Below are positions 1-7,330 of a stretch of DNA of 34,698 bases, in pieces (position 1 is the stretch's first letter; each line of letters starts with the position of its first letter). The stretch is from contig JBJTDR010000119.1 of assembly GCA_046092445.1 (NCBI GenBank), forward strand, positions 1 through 34,698, read 5' to 3'. The notes under the pieces are model-generated. The model did not search any database and was not told the origin of the DNA. It saw nothing but the letters and a program-made list of their open reading frames with translations. Origin of the DNA: CAIUPE01 sp046092445. GTDB taxonomy: Bacteria; Pseudomonadota; Alphaproteobacteria; Rhizobiales; Beijerinckiaceae. Position numbers and translations under genes: made by a program.

Positions 1-147
1 GTGGCGGGGGGTGTAAAAATCCCCGTGCGGCGCTTCGGCGCTCTCGACGAAATGACAGGCGCTGCTCTATAGCTGTGTTCCGACGCGTCCGCTTCTATGA
101 CCGGCATGTGCCTGCCGGTTGATGGCGGGACGCTGGCCACACTCTGA
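1..147 (+). pseudogene. C-terminal remnant of a short-chain dehydrogenase/reductase with an in-frame amber stop
   Basis: Frame 1 reads from the left edge to a TGA at 145-147 and has the usual end of a classical SDR: an IPVRRFG stretch, a GAAL...LCSDAS segment, then MTGMCLPVDGG and a short tail. The one interruption is TAG at 70-72, where SDRs normally carry an aromatic residue just before the (A/C)SDAS motif. One base change from TAT/TAC/TGG would explain it. The frame is otherwise intact on both sides, so this is a nonsense change rather than a frameshift. The gene would be truncated about 25 residues short, losing the part of the fold that packs against the substrate pocket and subunit interface. 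The 5' part lies outside the window. Possible explanations are a young pseudogene, a base-calling error or amber readthrough. It ends 36 bp before the HisD-family gene on the same strand, so the two may have formed an operon of dehydrogenases. Confidence 0.6.
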
Positions 148-183
148 AACAAAGGCCCCGAGCCTGTTGAAAAAGCCGAATCC

Positions 184-243
184 ATGACCGAAGTTCCCAT
201 GACCGAAGTTCCCATGACTCCAGTTCCCATGACTCCAGTTCCG
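184..243 (+). repeat. 4 x 15-bp in-frame tandem repeat containing the start codons of the HisD-family gene
   Basis: Four consecutive 15-base units each begin with ATG. Two are identical (184-198, 199-213). The other two (214-228, 229-243) share a second version that differs from the first at three or so bases and from each other only at the last base. In frame they encode MTEVP, MTEVP, MTPVP, MTPVP. The array offers four alternative start codons in one frame. Copy-number change by slippage would keep the frame and alter only the distance between leader and ATG. Confidence 0.95.
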
Positions 244-1557
244 AATTTGCATGATCTTGCCACCATGACTGCCGCGCAGCGGGCGCGGCTTCTGCAGCGC
301 ACCGAGACCGACCTTTCAGGCTATGAGGACAAGGTGCGACAGATTATCGACGCGGTGCGGGCCGAGGGTGACGAGGCACTGGCACGGTTTGCGCGCGACT
401 TCGACCGGGCGCCGGTGCAGGCGAGCGAGATTGCGGCGACGGAAGCGGATTTCGATGCCGCGGAGAAGTCTTTGGCGCCCGATGTGCGCGAGGCGATGGA
501 ATATGCCGCTGTCTCGATCCGGAAATTCCACGAGGACCAGAAGCCGGAGGACATGTGGCTGCATGAAATCCGCCCAGGGGCGTTTGCCGGTGACCGGATT
601 ACGGCGATTCCTTCGGCGGCGTGTTATGTGCCGCGTGGCAAGGGTGCGTTTCCCTCCGTTGCGTTGATGACATCGATCCCCGCGAAGGTGGCGGGGGTGA
701 AACAGGTGATCATGATCACGCCGCCGGGGGCGAACGGCAAGATCGACGATGCGACCCTGGTGGCGGCGCGTATGGCGGGCGTGGACAAGGTGTTCAAGGC
801 AGGCGGCGCGCAGGGTGTCGCAGCGGTTGCCTATGGCACCCAGACCGTGCCGAAAGTCGCGAAGATTATCGGGCCGGGCAGTCCGTGGGTGGGTGCGGCG
901 AAGCGCATGGTGGCGCATCTGATCGATACCGGAACGCCGGCGGGACCGAGCGAGCTGATCGTGTTCGCCGATGAGACGGTGGACGGGCGGCTGGCGGGGC
1001 TTGATCTCTTGATCGAGTCGGAGCACGGGCCGGACAGTTCGGCGTTTCTCGTGACCTGGAGCCGCCGTGTGGCGGAAGAGGCGCGGGCGGCGATCCCGGA
1101 ATTCTGGAAGAAAATGGGGGCGCAGCGTGTGTCGTATTCCTCCACCGTGCTGAGCGGGCCGATTGGCGGGATTGTGCTGGCCCGCGACGAGGAGGACGCC
1201 ATCGCGTTCGTGAACGAATATGCGCCGGAGCATCTCGAAGTGCTCTCAAAAGAGCCGTTCCTGTATCTCGGGCGGCTTGAACATGCGGGGGAAATCCTGC
1301 TCGGCGAACATACGCCGACGACGCTCGGCAATTTCGTGATCGGGCCGAACCATGTGCTGCCGACAGGCGGGTGGGCGCGGACGGCCTCGCCGGTGTCGGT
1401 GTTCGATTTCATGAAGCGGACGACGATCGCGCATGTGACCAGCAGGGGCTATCCCGAACTCGCAAAGCATGCGCGGGTGCTCGCGACCTACGAAGGGTTC
1501 GAGGCGCATGCCAATGCGGTATCCGAGATGCGGGACGCGATTTTGAGGGGGAAATAG
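184..1557 (+). CDS. HisD-family NAD-dependent dehydrogenase (histidinol dehydrogenase paralogue, substrate uncertain)
   Basis: The 457-residue product is a full-length member of the histidinol dehydrogenase family (E. coli HisD has 434). Recognisable are the IGPG motif (about 229-232), PAGPSE (252-257), EHGPDS (280-285), the catalytic Glu-His pair in APEHLEV (E349, H350), the NHVLPT motif (H390) and the C-terminal zinc-ligand His (H442). Two of the four E. coli zinc ligands differ: the position of Gln259 is Glu278 and that of Asp360 is Asn383, while the two His ligands (H281, H442) are kept. True rhizobial hisD normally sits in a different neighbourhood (DUF2948, UPF0262, infA), and here the neighbour is an SDR remnant. 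I infer a paralogue oxidising another alcohol in a two-step NAD-dependent reaction, in the manner of HpsN-type sulfopropanediol dehydrogenases; the substrate is not determined. The start is ambiguous: in-frame ATGs occur at 184, 199, 214, 229 and 265, none with a good ribosome binding site. Confidence 0.85.
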   Translation: MTEVPMTEVPMTPVPMTPVPNLHDLATMTAAQRARLLQRTETDLSGYEDKVRQIIDAVRAEGDEALARFARDFDRAPVQASEIAATEADFDAAEKSLAPDVREAMEYAAVSIRKFHEDQKPEDMWLHEIRPGAFAGDRITAIPSAACYVPRGKGAFPSVALMTSIPAKVAGVKQVIMITPPGANGKIDDATLVAARMAGVDKVFKAGGAQGVAAVAYGTQTVPKVAKIIGPGSPWVGAAKRMVAHLIDTGTPAGPSELIVFADETVDGRLAGLDLLIESEHGPDSSAFLVTWSRRVAEEARAAIPEFWKKMGAQRVSYSSTVLSGPIGGIVLARDEEDAIAFVNEYAPEHLEVLSKEPFLYLGRLEHAGEILLGEHTPTTLGNFVIGPNHVLPTGGWARTASPVSVFDFMKRTTIAHVTSRGYPELAKHARVLATYEGFEAHANAVSEMRDAILRGK

Positions 1558-1590
1558 TCCGGTTAAGGCTGGCAACGCCTTGGCGGATAT

Positions 1591-1944
1591 CTATCCGGGC
1601 ATGGGATACCGGTGAAGGAGATCATCCGCGATGTGCGCCGCAAGGGGTTCGTCGAAACGGACAAGATAGCCGCGATTGGTGGTGCGGGTGATTGTGCAGG
1701 CCAGCTCCTCGGCGCCAAGGCGCAACGTGGCGCGCTGTTTCCGGCGGTCGAGAATGTAGTGCGTGTATTCGCGGAACAGGGCACTGGAGGGATCGAGTTC
1801 CATAACAGCGCCTTCCAGCGGCAGGCCGGAATCCGCGAGCAGCAATTCGGCACTGATGAAACAGGCTGTGTCCGTCTTCCTGCCGACAGACGGGAAACGA
1901 TGCTGGTGCGGGATGGAAATGGCGGGTGAGGCAACATTATTCAT
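1591..1944 (-). CDS. Small PilZ-like protein of the secretion/motor locus
   Basis: A 117-residue protein of uncertain family. The start at 1944 is supported by a GGAG ribosome binding site about 8 bases upstream. A tentative resemblance to a PilZ beta-barrel rests on the overall order: a central ELDPSSALF segment where PilZ domains have their DxSxxG loop, then alternating strands and a terminal RGYLVRFDEPL strand. The canonical cyclic-di-GMP residues (an N-terminal RxxxR and a DxSxxG) are not present in the usual order, so nucleotide binding is doubtful. There is no signal peptide or membrane segment, so it is probably cytoplasmic. It lies 31 bp downstream of the TolQ/MotA-like gene on the same strand and is the last gene of that unit. 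It may regulate the motor or exporter, by analogy with PilZ proteins acting on flagellar stators, but that is inference. It converges on the HisD-family gene with a 33-bp gap. Confidence 0.6.
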   Translation of the reverse strand: MNNVASPAISIPHQHRFPSVGRKTDTACFISAELLLADSGLPLEGAVMELDPSSALFREYTHYILDRRKQRATLRLGAEELACTITRTTNRGYLVRFDEPLAAHIADDLLHRYPMPG

Positions 1945-1975
1945 GGTCAGGCTCCGATGTGCAGGATGGGCGGGT

Positions 1976-3802
1976 TCAGGGTGTCTTGCGGGATTTTGCG
2001 GTTTTGCTCTCCCGTTGCAGGCGTGCCGTAAGAGCCTCGTAGACGGCATCCATCCGGGCAGGCGGCATTGATGGCGGCGCGGCGGCAGGCGGTTCCTCCG
2101 CCACAGGCTTGATCATTGGTGTGGCTGCCCCTTCGACCATTGTGGCGTAATGTTTGACGAGGCCGTCCATGGCGCGGGCGATCTCGTTGAGGCCTGTCGA
2201 GAGACCGCTTTCAACCGAACGGGCGAAATCGGTGAGCGAGCCATTCTCGCGGTGGTTGGCATTGATGGCGGCAAGGCTCTGGGCGATTTCCCGCTGACCA
2301 TTGCCGACATCGGTGATGCTGGAGGCCAGTTTTTCGAGTGCATGATCGAAAGCGCCTGCAACGGCGCCAAAGCCAGCGGCAAGCCGGCCATCGACGGAGG
2401 CGGACACCTGATCGATGATGACGCGGGCATCAAGCGGCTTTGCTGCCGTCCGGACAAGTTTTTCGAGTTCGGCCTGACCTTCGGTGGCGAGGCGCTCGCT
2501 CTCCGCCTGACGGGTTGCGGATTCTGCCAAGTGCTGGGTGATCTCCTCGACGCCGCGGGAAATCTGGATTTCGAGGCCGTTGGCCATGCGCTCTGTCGCG
2601 CGCTGGCGCTGTCCGATATCGAGCAGGGTATCACCGATCTCGGCGTGCCCGGCCTGAAAGGTTTCCACGATCCGTCCGACGCCTTCGGCGAGACGGTTGG
2701 CATTCGCCTTGTCGCGCAGGATTGCATCATGCCTTATATTGTCGACACCGTCGCCGATAGAGTCGAGGCGCTTGAGATGGGCGAGCGCTTTGTTCTGACG
2801 ATAGGCGAGGGCTTCGATCTGTTCGCAGACGCGGTTCAGGGCCTCGGTTTGCTTGTCCTGACGATCCGCCAGTTTGCGCATGACTTCGGCGCTACGGTTG
2901 ATCAAACCCTGGGTCGAGCGAAAAGAGCCGATGAGTGATGCTGCCAGCGCTGCAACACTACCATTATCGCCGCTCGCGGACGTGGCGGTAACGCCCGGCT
3001 GTTCCATTTTACTGATGGCGGCAAGCCAGTGCTCAAAATCATGCTTGATGCTGACCGCGCCATTATGCGCAAAGCGCGCAAGAAGGCCAAGCAGCAGAGA
3101 GCCAAGCAATCCGAAAAGCGAGGCGCTGAAGCCCGTTGCCATGCCGGTCAAGGGCGCTTCGAGATCCTTGATAACACCCTGAATGGCGGCATCGGAACCG
3201 GAGCCGGATTTTGCGAGTCCCCCGACAATCTGGCCTACCGATGCAACCATTTCCATCAGACCGATAAAGGTACCGATCAGGCCGAGAAGGATCAGGAGGC
3301 CTGTGAGATAATTGAGAAGCGAGCGTTCCTTGCCGATGGCATCCTGCACCATGACGAGGAGTGATCCTCTCTGGGCGAGGGAGACCGTGAGACGGCGTGT
3401 TTTGAGCAGTTCGTCCAGGCACATCTCGTAGACCTGAGACAGAATCCGCGGCATCCGGAACACCTTACCCGGCTTGGAGGCGCGTGCGACACGATCGGTG
3501 CCGACGTCATCGCCATGACGGTCCATCTCGTCAAAGTCGCTCTGGACCTGCTTGAGCCCTTCAAGCGCATTGACATCGTTGAACAGGCCGAATGTGGCCT
3601 GAATGGCGACCAAGGCACCAAAAATAAAGACGAGAATGATCAGGATATTCAAAGCCGGATGCGCCAGAATCGCATGATAGGCAAAGTGGAACTGATTGAC
3701 ACTCAACACGACCAATGCCGCGACGACCAGCATGGATTTGGCCAGTTCCAGCCGGATTGGCCGGAATGGCGAACCACCGACCGGGCTTGATATGCTTCTC
3801 AT
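1976..3802 (-). CDS. TolQ/MotA/ExbB-type proton channel protein with long cytoplasmic tail
   Basis: The 608-residue product has four hydrophobic segments (about 22-45, 51-72, 162-190, 218-245) in the spacing of MotA/TolQ/ExbB stator proteins. The two conserved helices carry LLGLIGTFIGL (172-182) and PLTGMATGFSASLFG (217-231), matching the family's channel-lining segments. Residues 250-560 form a long, polar, Ala/Glu/Arg-rich region expected to be helical or coiled coil, then a Pro/Ala-rich linker and a short basic helix. A tail of this length is not usual for TolQ (about 230 residues) or MotA (about 290); it resembles ZorA. The start at 3802 has an AAGG ribosome binding site 8 bases upstream. 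It follows the MotB/OmpA-like gene by 27 bp and is surely cotranscribed. The two should form a 5:2 inner-membrane motor driven by ion flow. Family assignment is firm; the process powered, probably type I secretion, is inferred from context. Confidence 0.85.
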   Translation of the reverse strand: MRSISSPVGGSPFRPIRLELAKSMLVVAALVVLSVNQFHFAYHAILAHPALNILIILVFIFGALVAIQATFGLFNDVNALEGLKQVQSDFDEMDRHGDDVGTDRVARASKPGKVFRMPRILSQVYEMCLDELLKTRRLTVSLAQRGSLLVMVQDAIGKERSLLNYLTGLLILLGLIGTFIGLMEMVASVGQIVGGLAKSGSGSDAAIQGVIKDLEAPLTGMATGFSASLFGLLGSLLLGLLARFAHNGAVSIKHDFEHWLAAISKMEQPGVTATSASGDNGSVAALAASLIGSFRSTQGLINRSAEVMRKLADRQDKQTEALNRVCEQIEALAYRQNKALAHLKRLDSIGDGVDNIRHDAILRDKANANRLAEGVGRIVETFQAGHAEIGDTLLDIGQRQRATERMANGLEIQISRGVEEITQHLAESATRQAESERLATEGQAELEKLVRTAAKPLDARVIIDQVSASVDGRLAAGFGAVAGAFDHALEKLASSITDVGNGQREIAQSLAAINANHRENGSLTDFARSVESGLSTGLNEIARAMDGLVKHYATMVEGAATPMIKPVAEEPPAAAPPSMPPARMDAVYEALTARLQRESKTAKSRKTP

Positions 3803-3829
3803 GACGATACCTTTCCGAAAAAATCCTGA

Positions 3830-4765
3830 TCACTCTGCGACAAGTTCGACGATGTCCTCATCCACGTCGCCACTTGAATCACTGACGGCGAGGGCGATGT
3901 TCTTTGGCGATATATTGTTTTCAATCAGAACCTGCCGGAGCGACATGGCGCGATAATAAGCAAAGCGGCGCGCATCGCTGACATTGCCATTGGCGATATT
4001 CGCGAGTGCCTGCACTTTCAGCGGGCGGGCGGCGAGCTGCGCGCGATTGACCGCAATGAAGTCGGCAAGTTTCTTTTTTGCCACATCGTCGATCCGCATC
4101 GCGCGAGGGGCGTAGACAAGCGTCAACGTTGATTTGCTGATCTTGATGTCGACATCCCCGCCGAACGGTGCGAGATCCGCCGGCTTGACGGAGACGATCC
4201 GGCTTTGCGGCGTTTCCTGTTTCTCCTGCGAGAAGGCGCGAGGGCCGGAATTAGGTTCGAGGGCGGCGATCTGGGAACTTTTCGGCGGATTGGACGCAGG
4301 CTTATCGGAATCATCCACATCGGGACCCGACGGCGTGATCGACGACCTGCCATTTGAAATGGCGGTGTCCGCCATGCCCGAGACGACGACCTTGTCGCCC
4401 GGCTCGACCGCCATGTTCGGGCGCTCGGCGGCTTTGATCTTCGCGCTCGGCTCGACGAGGACCGTCTCCTCGGGCGGACGTCTTTCGGGTACAGGCGCTT
4501 CGGGCTCGTCGGGCTTCGAGAGGCGTGCGAGCGCGGCGATGATCTGGGCGCTGATGTTCTCGATGGAAGACGGTGTCCCGGTTATGTCAACTTTCGCAGC
4601 CTTGGCGATCGCCATAACCTGGGCCTTCGAGACATTTTGCGAGATACTGATGACAACGAGGCTCAGAATGAGCATGAGAAAGATGAGCATCATCGTCATC
4701 GTGGAGAGTGCATCCACGAAGCCGGGCCAATAGTTCATTTCCTCGTCATCCGAAGCGGCGGCCAT
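3830..4765 (-). CDS. MotB/OmpA-like peptidoglycan-binding motor subunit
   Basis: The 311-residue protein has a short acidic N-terminus, one transmembrane helix at about 19-43 and a C-terminal OmpA-like domain (about 200-311). Asp18, in GFVDALSTM at the start of the helix, is in the place of the ion-carrying Asp of MotB, TolR, ExbD and ZorB. Between helix and OmpA domain is a long low-complexity linker (about 70-190, rich in Pro, Glu and Ser). The OmpA domain retains an SDARRFAYYRAMSLRQVL helix with the Asp/Arg pattern used to bind peptidoglycan. The expected role is the periplasmic-anchored partner of the downstream TolQ/MotA-like protein. No clear Shine-Dalgarno sequence precedes the ATG; the leader is AT-rich. 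It is the first gene of the unit motB-like, motA-like, PilZ-like, downstream of an AT-rich island. Flagellar MotB is unlikely, as no flagellar genes are present. Confidence 0.8.
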   Translation of the reverse strand: MAAASDDEEMNYWPGFVDALSTMTMMLIFLMLILSLVVISISQNVSKAQVMAIAKAAKVDITGTPSSIENISAQIIAALARLSKPDEPEAPVPERRPPEETVLVEPSAKIKAAERPNMAVEPGDKVVVSGMADTAISNGRSSITPSGPDVDDSDKPASNPPKSSQIAALEPNSGPRAFSQEKQETPQSRIVSVKPADLAPFGGDVDIKISKSTLTLVYAPRAMRIDDVAKKKLADFIAVNRAQLAARPLKVQALANIANGNVSDARRFAYYRAMSLRQVLIENNISPKNIALAVSDSSGDVDEDIVELVAE

Positions 4766-4872
4766 TTTATATTTTATCCGATAAATATTTCGGTTAATTT
4801 ATTTTAAGATAAAATGATCATAACTGTTATTAGTGAATATATATTTCGACGGTTATTTCGATTTTGAACAAA
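4766..4872 (-). promoter_or_regulatory. AT-rich island upstream of the motor genes
   Basis: These 107 bp have about 22 G or C bases (about 21%), against clearly GC-rich flanking genes. They separate the ABC exporter's stop from the motor-subunit start, both on the minus strand, so they likely carry a separate promoter for the motor unit. A near-palindrome CCGATAAATATTTCGG lies at 4778-4793. AT-rich segments of this kind are typical targets of xenogeneic silencers (MucR/Ros or H-NS-like proteins) in alphaproteobacteria. No -35/-10 pair could be assigned with confidence. Confidence 0.5.
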
Positions 4873-7149
4873 TCAACTTGTCGGTGTCTGCAATTGCCGA
4901 AGCACCGTCTCCTTCGGGCCGTCAGCAACGATTTTTCCATCATGCATCAGGATGACACGATCCACGAGATCGAGCATGGCGGCACGGTGTGTCGAGACGA
5001 TGAGCGTTCGACCGGTCAGCCATGTCCGCAGTGCGCCGATGATCTGCTGCTCGCTGGTATTGTCCATTGCGGCGGTCGGTTCATCGAGCAACAACATCTG
5101 CGGATTGCCCATCATGGCACGGGCAAGGGCCACGGCCTGCCGCTCGCCGCCAGACAGGCGCTCGCCATGCGGACCGATACGCATGCTGTACCCCTCGGGC
5201 GTACGTGAGGCGAAGGCCGCGACGCCGGACAGTCGTGCTATGGTTTCGAATTGCATCTGATCAAGCTGGTCCAGACCGAAAGTGAGATTGGCATAGAGCG
5301 TATCGTCGAACAGCCGGGCCTCCTGCTGCATCAGGGCGAAAGCATGGCGGAGGCGCTGCGGCGATGTCTGGCGGATGTCGAAACCATCGAGCAGGATAAT
5401 TCCGGAATCCGGCTCATTGAGACGTGTGAGCAGACGAAGCAACGTACTCTTTCCGGACCCGACACGCCCGATGATGCCGATACGCTCTCCGGGCCGAATG
5501 GCGAGCGAGATGTCGGTGAGGCTCGGTGCATGAGCGCGGGGATAGCTGAAACTGACATTCCTGATCTGGATGGCACCATGAATCTCACCACGTGCGAGAC
5601 TTTGACGGTCACCGGTCTGCTCCAATGGCAGATTGAGAACGGTGCGAATCGGCTCGAGCGTTTTGCGGATCTGCATCAGACGCTGGCCCTGCGTTACGAG
5701 CTGTGTGATCGGCGTGATCAGACGGCCCAGAAGCATTGTAGACGCGGTCAGTGCGCCGACAGTCATCAGATTTTCGCTGATCTCGAATACGCCGAGAATC
5801 AGGACGATCATCGTCAGGGATTGACTGACGGTGACCGCGGCCTGGGCAGCGAAGCCGTGTGCCATGCGGGACTGATGACTGCCAAGGGCAGTGGCGTCGC
5901 TGAGTCTCTCCCAGCGGTTGAGCATGATGTGCTCGGCTCCCGCCGTCTTGATGGTCTCCAATCCATCGACGGACTCGATCACCATCCCTGATTGCTGCCG
6001 CATCAGCGAGAGATAGGGTGCCAGTTTGGCATGGCCCGCGAGATGTGCAATCAGATAGATCAGAGCAATCAAAAGGCCGCCGCCAATCGGGACAAAGGCG
6101 ATCATGCCAGCAATACCTGCCAGAACGAGTGTCGAGAGCAGAATGAACGGAACATCGACGAGAAAGGCAAGAAAGAGACCGGGGACCAATTGGGAATAGG
6201 CTTCGATATCGCGGATCGACTGGGCGAGAGCGCCACCCGTGCGCGGTGTGTGTGCAAGCTTGCCATGGACGAGACGCCGGTAAAGCCGCGTCAGGACGGA
6301 GTGGCCAATGTCGGCAGCAATGGAATCGATCAGTTTCATCCTGACATAGCGCAGGCCGAGGTCCGCAAGAAGAACGACCACCATGCCGATAGACAGGGCC
6401 CAGAGGGTCTCGAAAGCGAGATGGGGCAGGACGCGGTCATACACCGCCATCGAGAATACCGGCATGGTAACGAGCAGAAGATTACCGACGGCTGCAGAAA
6501 GGGCGAGCTGAAGCAGCGTTGCCTTGCGGCGCTTGAACATTGCGCGCGTCAGTAGCCCGATGATCGAGTTGACCGCCTGATCCGCGGGAACTTCCGATAC
6601 AGCCGCCTCATCTTCCATGGCGGGGGCAACCCCATCCTCGGGGTTGACGAGAACGATGAGGCCGGAATGATCCTGCTCGAGATCGATCCGCCGTAACGCG
6701 TAGGTTTCACCCGCTACCCGGCATTGGAAAGAGCGCGCGTCGTGACGGGCAAGAACGATACGGCTCAGCCCGTTGTGATTGAGGACGAGGCAGGGAAAAT
6801 CCTCGGCACGAAGTGATTTGACCGAACGCTCCTGAACGGCGACAATCAGACCAAGCTCGCCGGCGATGTCGGCAAGCGTCTCGGGCGACGGAATCGATCC
6901 TCTGATGCCGCCCAGTCCGGTGGCGAGAGAATAGCCGAACCAGCTGCGCGCGATCTCCTCGAGTGCATCAACGGGATTGAGCAGACCCGAGCTTTCCTCG
7001 ATCGCGAAGCGCAGGGCTGCCGGATCCTGTCCAGCGGGTTGAGCGGTCGGGCCCGGTATGCTCTCCACCGCGGCGAGTTTCAGCGCGTCAGGCGTCGAAC
7101 GACGAGGCTCCTGGCTTTTAGAAAAGTCAATGGCTGCATTGGACATCAT
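4873..7149 (-). CDS. Type I secretion system ABC transporter (permease/ATPase, LapB/RtxB type)
   Basis: The 758-residue exporter has the three-domain layout of RTX-adhesin transporters. An N-terminal region (about 50-170) resembles an inactive C39 peptidase-like domain; no QxxxDC-type catalytic Cys motif is visible, as expected for exporters of substrates that are not cleaved. A six-helix membrane domain spans about 200-480. The nucleotide-binding domain has Walker A GRVGSGKST (561-569), Q-loop Gln (608), signature LSGGERQ (665-671), Walker B MLLLDEP (685-691) and H-loop His721. All catalytic residues are intact, so it should be active. It exports unfolded proteins through a channel made with the HlyD-type adaptor, encoded divergently from 7331, and a TolC-like outer-membrane protein not found in this window. 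Two adjacent ATGs (7149, 7146) are possible starts, neither with a clear ribosome binding site. The motor genes follow downstream on the same strand after a 107-bp AT-rich gap. Confidence 0.93.
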   Translation of the reverse strand: MMSNAAIDFSKSQEPRRSTPDALKLAAVESIPGPTAQPAGQDPAALRFAIEESSGLLNPVDALEEIARSWFGYSLATGLGGIRGSIPSPETLADIAGELGLIVAVQERSVKSLRAEDFPCLVLNHNGLSRIVLARHDARSFQCRVAGETYALRRIDLEQDHSGLIVLVNPEDGVAPAMEDEAAVSEVPADQAVNSIIGLLTRAMFKRRKATLLQLALSAAVGNLLLVTMPVFSMAVYDRVLPHLAFETLWALSIGMVVVLLADLGLRYVRMKLIDSIAADIGHSVLTRLYRRLVHGKLAHTPRTGGALAQSIRDIEAYSQLVPGLFLAFLVDVPFILLSTLVLAGIAGMIAFVPIGGGLLIALIYLIAHLAGHAKLAPYLSLMRQQSGMVIESVDGLETIKTAGAEHIMLNRWERLSDATALGSHQSRMAHGFAAQAAVTVSQSLTMIVLILGVFEISENLMTVGALTASTMLLGRLITPITQLVTQGQRLMQIRKTLEPIRTVLNLPLEQTGDRQSLARGEIHGAIQIRNVSFSYPRAHAPSLTDISLAIRPGERIGIIGRVGSGKSTLLRLLTRLNEPDSGIILLDGFDIRQTSPQRLRHAFALMQQEARLFDDTLYANLTFGLDQLDQMQFETIARLSGVAAFASRTPEGYSMRIGPHGERLSGGERQAVALARAMMGNPQMLLLDEPTAAMDNTSEQQIIGALRTWLTGRTLIVSTHRAAMLDLVDRVILMHDGKIVADGPKETVLRQLQTPTS

Positions 7150-7324
7150 AATTTACTTTTGATTCAGTTATATTGTTTAAAACAAATTCAATATTGTTCT
7201 AAGTAACATATGTATTTAAAAAATATTGTGATGATTTTCAGAAAAATTTTAATTAAAAAATTGAATTTTTTATAAATAAATACTTAATCCGATGAAATTT
7301 ATTTGACGGAACAGAAGGATTGTT
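7150..7324. promoter_or_regulatory. AT-rich divergent promoter region between exporter and adaptor genes
   Basis: About 175 bp separate the divergently transcribed ABC exporter and HlyD adaptor. G+C is about 18% over 7151-7320, far below the flanking genes, with several A/T runs (for example around 7218-7230 and 7246-7270). It must hold the promoters for both directions. The plus-strand ribosome binding site AGAAGGA is at 7313-7319. No individual promoter element or operator could be assigned. The base composition suggests silencer-type control or acquired DNA. Confidence 0.6.
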
Positions 7325-7330
7325 TTGGCC

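Noticed and set aside
1565..1583. Terminator after the HisD-family gene (AAGGC/GCCTT hairpin)
   Set aside because: The stem is only 5 bp with a 7-base loop and has no T-run.
1976..4765. A complete Zorya anti-phage system
   Set aside because: Only a ZorAB-like pair is present. No ZorC, helicase-like ZorD or HNH-type ZorE lies nearby, and the neighbours are type I secretion genes.
1976..4765. Flagellar MotA/MotB genes
   Set aside because: The channel protein has an atypical long tail, and no flagellar or chemotaxis gene is in the window.
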